From NCBI GenBank assembly GCA_963277665.1, contig OY728119.1, positions 317,646,206 to 317,710,205 of the forward strand: DNA of 64,000 nt, read 5' to 3'. Positions 56,601 to 64,000 of this stretch are shown here, piece by piece. This stretch comes from Viscum album. Taxonomy: Eukaryota > Streptophyta > Magnoliopsida > Santalales > Viscaceae. The notes under the pieces are model-generated. The model did not search any database. It saw only the letters and a list, made by a program, of their open reading frames with translations, and was not told where the DNA came from. The translations under genes were made by a program, and so were the position numbers. The stretch's first letter is position 1. The number at the start of each line of letters is the position of its first letter.

Positions 56601-59019
56601 TGAAATTAACCATGATCACCACCTATGAAATAAATATATTCCCAGGATAATCCATATTTTTGGTTTCCTTACAACAATATAAACCACTAAACCACTAAGT
56701 TTTAAGTGAAATATAAGGATCCCTAGGTCACCCACCTATCCCTACTAGTCCTCATGAATGGTTATAAGCACATAAATACATCACTCTAAATGAAAAGTTT
56801 CAAGTTATAATAAACATGAGGTTCAATTAGATATAATTCCATTCTATTATATATAGGAAAAAAACAAATAGGTTGTTACTCTTCACCTTAAATAACATAA
56901 ACTATATAACAAAAAACCAAAAGGGGTCCAAAGCTAAGGAATAAAGTTACAAAAAGTCACCTATAAGGGCTCTGATCCCCACTGTATATCCACATACAAG
57001 ACTACCCCATCCAAAATCTATAATCTCATAACGATCCTGACTAGGACTCCACATATAAAAGTCACCCCCTCAAGGATCCTATTATCTTTTATTAGCATAT
57101 ACATAATTACATCATTATCCATCGATCCACATCATTTATCCACAATCACATGAGTTAATTATTTAAAATATGATTATGAGATATATGATTAAACACTGTA
57201 TTAGTTGTTACTGACAATTTAAATAATCAATTATTTTTCTCTTTTCATAACCAACATTAAAATTAAATCCACCCACTAGGGGTTCATCTCTAGGGAATCT
57301 AATTCTTGAGATGGACTAATAGATTTACCATACATACCTTAAAATGAGGGAATATATATTTATCATCATCAAGTGTCTCTTCATAGATCCAAATAACCTT
57401 CCATTAGAAGTAATATAAATTCTAGTTGGCCTAGTTAGGTATAATTCCACAAGGTAATTATATGGGAAAAATATGATTGAGCATCTCTCGAAACTTTAAA
57501 TAACTGAGAATAAATCATTAGTCAAATGACACACTAGCATGTTAATGTGAAATGAGAAACCTAAAATCCTAACACAATGCATGAGATTCCTCTTTCCTAT
57601 ACAATATAAGAGTAAAATATAATATTCATCCCCTTACCAATGATAAAAGAAACAAAAACCAATAATATATGAAGAAGCCAAAAAATCCATGTGAGTCAAC
57701 CAAGGTGAAAATCATAAACAACTATAACATTAGAAACCAAAACAACAAACCCACATCTATGGTATCCTAGAATTTCTATTGGAATAGGTTTTCTAGATAC
57801 ACCATCCCAATATCAATTATAGGATCTAACACATTCCAATTTCACATTTGTACCACTCCCAAATTAGTAAGACAATAATAAAAGAGTCACTAATACCACT
57901 TTATATCATCCCACCCTCGTTCACTCTATGAACAGTAACTAGACTGGTTCATCATGTTACATAATGTGAACCTCCCCATACACCAGAGGATACTGACCAA
58001 CAATGAGGGTCTAATGTGTGAGTTTAGAGAGACTATACCCTCATCAAAGTTTAAAACAATTAACAAATAACTAAATATAATACTGTAAAAGACATGAACA
58101 TCAGAGTACGCATGAATAAAAAACAACAAATTTAATAAATAAATAATGTAGAAGCATAAAGTTATTCATGAACTCTAGAATCCAACTAGTCCCACTACAT
58201 ATTCCAATAAGGACTAAAATAAATAAAACAATAAGAATATATACTACCAAACTTGACCCTTAATCAGAAATAATCTACACATACCCATCTAATATATCTT
58301 ACTCAATCCAAATATTGAGCCTCAATCCAACATGTACCTGCAATAAGTGAGGGATTCTTGGGTACCCAAGTATAGTGGCCATCCGAGTAGTGTGTGATTA
58401 AAAAATTCAGTAGGTCACCCCATCGTAGTACCATAATCAACCAAAAATTCATTGTATGTGCAAGCAAAATGCATGGAACATTAATGATATACACTAAAAA
58501 ATCATAAATAAAAAGATAACCATCATTGATCCATTGTTCCTACCATGGAACCTAAGATTGATATAAACATACTTTGTCTAGTTATATAATATATTTGATC
58601 ATGGAATGTTTCCATGGGATAATAATCATACTATCCTAGGAAAACTATCACATATATCCTCTAATGGGGTATAAACTATATCCCAAAACACACTAAATAA
58701 TCCCTAATTCACAATAGTTGATTCCTAGACACTCTGGGAAATCCAAGAGAACCCCCAATGTCTTATTCTATAGGAGGAAAATCTAATGTAATATTGTACG
58801 TATAAAGTGATATGATTCCTAGGGTATGACCTAAGAACTCATGGAACAACCTCTTAGAATTGATTCCTACAACTCAATGTTCCAATGATCCCAAAGACAT
58901 ATTTCTAGGAAACCTTGGTAATAAATAAAATGTTGTGTCTACCCAATCCTAGGGGTTATCCTAGGAACCCATGTAAGGGAATCAATTTTCAAACTCATGG
59001 AAGAATACTTCCATGTATG
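53651..59019. other. Unrecognised sequence between repeat copies A and B
   Basis: 5.4 kb, less AT-rich than the rest, with many short C-rich words. No open frame above 70 codons, no transposon protein motif on either strand and no RNA gene were recognised. If A and B are LTRs, this would be the gutted internal region, but no primer-binding site or polypurine tract was identified. The left part of copy B's parent repeat probably lies within 58500-59020. Confidence 0.4.
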
Positions 59020-60360
59020 GAGGAAATTATGCCACCTTACACCTTATAAGGACCATTCAAATCTTGAGTATCCTAGTAATTTGAAAATTTATAATTACAA
59101 GGGAAACTATTTGAGACATTATGACGATTCCTTTATTCCTAGCATATCTCACATATCAACATTATGAATCTTAGGCTTTGCCTTTGAGAAACCCTCTTTG
59201 CTCCTGGTTCATCTCAAGGAAACCCTATATCCATCCATCATAACTCATGATCATGGATTATTTATGAACCTTCCCAAAATCCAATGTGAAACTAGATCCA
59301 TGATATAAAGAGCATACCATGTGGTCCCATCCTCTAGATTATCAGCTAATTCTTAGGCATATTGGGAAATCAAAATCATTACTAGTACCAAAGGCTAGAT
59401 CATGAGTTTCACTAACAATCCACACAATAATAGGATTAATGGTTTATTTGGGTTATATGGAAACACATATAATAATCACTATCCAATTCTAATACATACA
59501 CACCCATGGGTCAATAAGTCACTAGAGAACCCATCAGGCTACCCATGGTCTCATTATAGCCTGGACACCACTCAAGGTCTCTCAATATTAATACGTATCT
59601 TGGGTGAAAACCCACAACATAGAGGGAAATAAGACACTTGTTTAAACACATTTAATTAGGTCCACTCTATTCTCATAGGGAATTATCACAAGAAACTAAT
59701 AATATGGAAGTATCAAGACCCCCACAATAATCATGCCATCCTAAGGTCAGTGCAGACACCCGAGTTGTCACTAACTACACAAGGGTTTACTTATATATGT
59801 TCTAACACTAACATAGTTTGTTACTCACTACACACCCATATCAACCTTTTGAGGGATATAAAACATCACAACCTCCCACCCAATCATACTAGGTAAAATC
59901 CATTTCATCCACTCACACTCCATCTAATGGGAGTTATAATAAAAAATACATGGATAACTAGGTCACTATCCTTAAAGGTGTCACACCCCCTTGGGGTCAA
60001 AATAATTAATGATTATTTAGGTCCTTGGACATCGGTGACTAAGTAAATCTATCTAGTTCCAAGGTCCACAATGGTCTGTAACCATGTTCATCATAGTTAT
60101 AAAAATTTATCTAAATTAAACAATTAATTTTAATCCTTAAAGGTGGAGGTCTCCCTCAGTAGTGAGATCCCACATAGCACATGGAACATAAATCAAGAAT
60201 ATACTATAAGGGTAGGTATGAAATACCACTTACCATTTTATAAGCCTTTTATATTTTATTTACAATCAATAAACTCTGTCCTAGACTCACTTAATCTCGT
60301 CTCATCTCAATTGGTCACCATCTATACTCCCAGACACCTATTTTGTAACAAACTAGTCCA
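59020..60360. repeat. Long direct repeat, copy B
   Basis: Partner of copy A in the same orientation, 6.7 kb away. It begins with ATGCCACCTTACACCTTATA, against GCCACCTCATAAGG in A. Sequence continues to 60545, where gypsy-4 starts. Confidence 0.75.
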
Positions 60361-61289
60361 TGCATCCATCTAGACTGATACTTGAATAGATCCTCCAATG
60401 AACTTGGGGGCATCCCCTGTCCCCCAGGATGATGAAAAGTGTGAAGGGTATCAAAAATAACTATTGTGTACGGTTTCACCTTTAGGAACACAATCATAGA
60501 TAGTAGGTCCAAACATGAAACCTAGAATGAGGTATCCAGGTGTTGTATAACATCTCGTCTTTTTATAACATAACTTTCATTCCTTTACACGGAACTGAGG
60601 ATATTTATGGTTTAGTGTCTTGGAAACAAGGAACATAAAACATGAAACAAAAAAAAACATTCTTCTTAAACACTTGAAAGGCTTATCCTCATGTTCACCC
60701 TAGGCTCATTACTGCATCTCATAACCTGGGGACATACATCAAAAGAAAGGGTGAGCAGATGGCCCAGCAAGGGAAACAAGTGAAACATTTTACATATGAA
60801 CTTGAGATACATCAATAAAGTCATGAAAAGAAATTTAAGGCATGAAAATGAAATCATGAGGCATATCATAATAAAAATAAAACTTTTTCATAACTTGAAG
60901 ATGTGGCTGCAACATTTAATATTGACAATCATTTCATTTCACCAAGGTCTATCCCCAAGGTGTCGTTAGCGCTATCAGGGCGCACCCTTAAATTTGACTT
61001 TATTATCATGTGAGCCACATATATCATCATAAAACATTTCATAAATAACCCATATATCATAAAATAAATGGGTTTCATTTCATAATCATAACTTTTTAAA
61101 AACTGCTTTAAAGACATGATCTTTACGTTACTTTAAACACATGGAAAGGGAAAGCGGGTATCATGTATGTAAATCCAAAAATTTAAAATAGAACATTTTG
61201 ATATATATGTGAATACCCCTATATAAATAAGAGCTTTGAGTATTCACTTTATAACATAAAATAATTTTGAGAAAAGAGAGGCATTTTGA

Positions 61290-62125
61290 GACGAAAAATT
61301 CTGCAGCATAACGGCTATGTTACAAGGTTTTAGAAAACTTTGAAAAGAGAGGGAACATAGTTCGAACAATCATAATTGACCCATAAAACAGTAGAGGGAC
61401 ATAATAAGAAGAATATATGGACATGGTGATGCAATTTCAAGGACATACCATTTGAAATAAAAAACATGGAAGGAAGACAAAAATTTGATTTCTCTTATGA
61501 AAATTCGGCAGCCTAACGACGTCACTTAAACTTAAACAAAAATGAATTGAATAGATCAAATAGGGTATCTCATCATATGATCATAAGAGATCAGTATGAT
61601 ATATATAGAGATCATACCCCAACATAATAAAAAGGAACTTGAAAGATTTGACATGAAGATCGAACTTGAAAAATGAGAAGGGTGAAAGAATCACTTAAAA
61701 ATTCGACAGCCTAACGACGCCACTTAAAACTTCAAAATACTGAATTGAAGAGATCAAATGGGGTATCTCATCATATTAACATAAGAGTACAGTATGATAG
61801 ATATAGAGATCATACCCCAACATAACAAAAAGGAACTTGAAAGAATTGACATGAAAGTAGAACTTCAAAACGAGAAGGGTGAAGAACCACTTAAAAATTC
61901 GGCAGCCTAACGACGCCACTTAAAACTTCAAAATACTGAATTGAAGAGATCAAATGGGGTCTCTCATCATATGAACATAAGAGTCCAGTATGATAGATAT
62001 AGAGATCATACCCCAACATAACAAAAAGGAACTTGAAATACTTTACATGATAATAGATCTTGAAAAATGAGAAGGGAGAAAGAATCCGTTACAAAAATTT
62101 CGGCAACCTAACGGCGCCACTTAAA
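61290..62125 (-). repeat. Minisatellite of about 197 bp in the gypsy-4 LTR (4-5 units)
   Basis: The core ATTCGGCAGCCTAACGACGC recurs at 61503, 61701, 61897 and 62097, with a weaker copy near 61294. Unit lengths are 196-208. The middle units are close to identical (ATCATACCCCAACATAACAA, GGTATCTCATCATATGAACA), so the expansion is recent. The units begin about 340 bp downstream of the TATA box. Confidence 0.92.
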
Positions 62126-62432
62126 ACTTCATAAAATGAAATAATGAGAGCAAGACGGGATCTGTCATTATATTAACATGAAAAGGGAAGTAATAGGAGT
62201 ATAAAAGAACATCCTTTAACATAAGAACATGGAGCATAAAAGAAATTATATAAAAGAGATTTCTTGAAAAGAAAGAGAGAGGTCGGATCCCTTACCTTAA
62301 AACGTAACTCTTAAAACTCAAAGGTTTGGACCTTGAGGGCTTGGGGGCACCTTGGGAGGACTCCTTGGGAGGTAAGGAGACCAGAACTTCGTTGGGGGAG
62401 AGTGGGGAGTCGAATGGATGAGAGGATGACTT

Positions 62433-62445
62433 GGTATTTATAAGG
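62433..62445 (-). promoter_or_regulatory. TATA box of gypsy-4 LTR
   Basis: CCTTATAAATACC on the minus strand. About 145 bp downstream, TTTTAAGGTAAGGGATCC resembles a splice donor. Confidence 0.65.
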
Positions 62446-63365
62446 AAAGTGAGGGGACAAGGCAATAATGGCCAAGGGACACCTCATTAGTGGTTTTGGA
62501 AAAATCATGGGCTTACCCATGGTATTTTCCCATGGTATTGGCCACTTGGGACACCTCATACCTTATATTACTATTCATAAGTCTACCATATTGATTACAT
62601 ACTTAATACATCATTTAATGATGTCATTAAACACCCGTAACTTAAAAACTGTATTTTCACTATTCATCGAAAATTCAACTTTCTCAGAATAATCCCAAAA
62701 TTTCACCTTAACCAAATATCAATGCTCTGATTTCAAAAATGAAATCCATTTTATAAAAATAATTTTCTAAATAATTTTAATTAAATTTTTAATTAAAAAC
62801 ACTATTCATCGAAAATTTATTTTTTTCAGGAAAATCCCCAAAAATTACCTAACATAATATCGATGGTCTGAGTTCAAAAATGAAGTCCATTTTATAAAAA
62901 TAATTTTCTAAATATTTTTAAATAAAATTTTAATTAAAAAACACTATTCATCCAAAAAAACTAATACTTGAATAATAATTTATGAAACCGTTATTTAACC
63001 ATTTTATTGAATCACATTACTTAATCAAAGTGCCTAGCTTATTTTAATACTTTCTTTAAGTGAGATTACTAATACATTTGGACAAATTATTAATCCTAAT
63101 CATAAAATCACTATTCATAATTTACTATTCATCAAAAATCAAGTTGATCTTATTAGACTCTAAATTTCGTACTGAACATAATTGTATAAGACCATTTTTT
63201 GAAAATCATTACACATTTTTAATTATTTAAGGTTTACATAAACATTTTTAAAATATCCTTTCTCTAAAATTCATCAAAAATATGCATACTATATTTATCC
63301 GGTGATTTGAAAATTCATAAAAGAAATAGAAATTTTTATTTAAAAAAAAGGATTACACAAGACAG

Positions 63366-63635
63366 TTACGGTCTCCTTACATAGCCCCTTATCACACCAG
63401 CATAAGACCTAAGTGTAAGGTGTGCTAAAGTTAGAGAATCCGAGGGAGGCTCGGCCAACATCGCACGATTAGTAATTTCTATCAGTTTGAACTTCTCGCG
63501 AAGGCGATCCCGTTCTAGCTTTATATGATGAAGTTCAGCTTGGGTTTGGTCCAGAGCAAATCCCAGTGGTGCTACCTCCTTCCCAAGTTCTGTTAGATGA
63601 GCTTTGATCGGTCCAAGACTACTGGGTGAGGCCAT
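63366..63635 (-). CDS. Small open frame inside the gypsy-4 LTR (unknown protein)
   Basis: 89 codons in the sense direction of the element, starting about 235 bp inside the LTR. The product starts MASPSSLGPIKAHLTELG and has a charged heptad-like middle (residues about 30-60, QTQAELHHIKLERDRLREKF), a probable short coiled coil, and a basic C-terminus. There is no signal peptide or membrane segment. Base composition is much more GC-rich than its AT-rich surroundings, which suggests retained coding or a captured fragment. It lies upstream of the TATA box, so it would need a separate or read-through transcript. I do not recognise the family, and expression is unproven. Confidence 0.5.
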   Translation of the reverse strand: MASPSSLGPIKAHLTELGKEVAPLGFALDQTQAELHHIKLERDRLREKFKLIEITNRAMLAEPPSDSLTLAHLTLRSYAGVIRGYVRRP

Positions 63636-63871
63636 CGAATCTTCTTTCTATATTAATTAACCAAGATTACTTGTATTTAGAGACAATAATTGAAACGTTT
63701 AGTTTACAGCGGTCATATTGACCAATGGTCAAATAATGGTCAAAACCCAACAGTCTCATTTTAATTATACTCATGTTATCAAATGAAACATTTTTGTTGA
63801 GTACAAAAATAAAATAAAATAACACATAAAATTAGGAAATAAGATTTATTCAAAATTTCAGGTCGTTACAA

Positions 63872-63889
63872 TCTTCCCCCCTTAAGAAA
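63872..63889 (-). other. Polypurine tract of gypsy-4
   Basis: TTCTTAAGGGGGGAAGAT on the minus strand beside the LTR, a textbook plant gypsy polypurine tract. Confidence 0.9.
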
Positions 63890-64000
63890 TTGCGTCCTCT
63901 CAATTTTTAAAATTGGGTTTTGAAATTTCATTGAAAGTCCCACATCGGAAAAGGAGTCAGTAAAATTATTACTTTAAAATAAAGAAAGGGAAGTACAAAG
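63890..64000 (-). other. Start of gypsy-4 internal region (end of pol)
   Basis: Minus-strand TTGAGAGGACGCAATTTC matches the ...EDAIS end of gypsy pol seen next to the gypsy-1 polypurine tract. The CCCACATCGG block follows. The element continues beyond the window. Confidence 0.6.

Larger units (their letters stand above)
60546..63870 (-). repeat. Gypsy-4 3' LTR
   Basis: From about TATAACATCTCG (60546) to GGTCGTTACA (63870), followed by a canonical polypurine tract, so this is the 3' LTR of a minus-strand element whose body lies beyond the window. It shares with the other gypsy LTRs the block GGGTGAGCAGATGGCCCAGC (60749), a TATA box, and a repeated leader with GC-rich cores. It also contains a small open frame (63366-63635). 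Confidence 0.85.

Noticed and set aside
53651..59019. Possible host gene in the C-richer region
   Set aside because: No open frame beyond about 70 codons, no motif and no plausible exon chain on either strand could be traced.
61503..62125. Centromeric satellite
   Set aside because: Only four to five units of about 197 bp lie inside an LTR, so this is a local minisatellite. Wider arrays cannot be seen in this window.

Overview
This window is intergenic DNA from a large, AT-rich plant nuclear genome. Every recognisable protein relic belongs to a plant transposable-element family: Ty1/copia pol, Ty3/gypsy gag, a plant LINE with zf-RVT and RNase H domains, and a CACTA (En/Spm) TNP2 transposase. 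I see no host gene, no rRNA gene and no functional tRNA gene. The species cannot be named from the sequence. The density of nesting and the 3.3-4.3 kb gypsy LTRs suggest a large-genome angiosperm.

The layout is a set of nested insertions, and several have boundaries fixed by target-site duplications (TSDs). The outermost recognisable frame seems to be one old minus-strand Copia element. Its 3' LTR, polypurine tract, degenerate pol and part of gag lie at 1-3925. A primer-binding site and a 5' LTR of the same family and orientation lie at 47772-52296. Between them sit:
(a) a 5'-truncated retroposon copy at 369-640;
(b) a 5'-truncated LINE at about 3905-6660;
(c) CACTA-1 at 7083-26253 (TSD TTA), whose TNP2 gene is split by gypsy-1 at 11881-22749 (TSD AATAT);
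(d) gypsy-2 at 26498-46337 (TSD GACTC), which carries a tRNA-headed SINE at 28823-29482 (12-bp TSD) in its left LTR and gypsy-3 at 35807-45488 (TSD TTGAC/TTAAC) in its right LTR;
(e) CACTA-2 at 48959-51494 (TSD AAT), inside the Copia 5' LTR.

Right of 52296 is a deeper layer. A diverged direct repeat of about 1.35 kb (copy A 52297-53650, copy B 59020-60360) flanks 5.4 kb of unrecognised sequence. A fourth gypsy element then begins: its whole 3' LTR (60546-63870), polypurine tract and the first bases of its internal region are present, and the rest lies beyond the window.

Gypsy-1, -2 and -3 look non-autonomous. They have very long LTRs and short internal regions that hold only gag (zinc-knuckle) remnants, the TR-GAG arrangement, and would need pol supplied in trans. 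All four gypsy LTRs share an unusual design: a TATA box, then starting about 340-380 bp downstream a tandem series of 180-200 bp AT-rich units. Each unit carries one short GC-rich core (CGTACGTACG...CTACCGTCTC in gypsy-1 to -3, GGCGTCGTTAGGCTGCCG in gypsy-4). This repeated leader module is the most interesting unexplained signal here. Others are the 280-bp exon-like tandem repeats in CACTA-1, an intact small ORF inside the gypsy-4 LTR, and the 660-bp SINE-like family.
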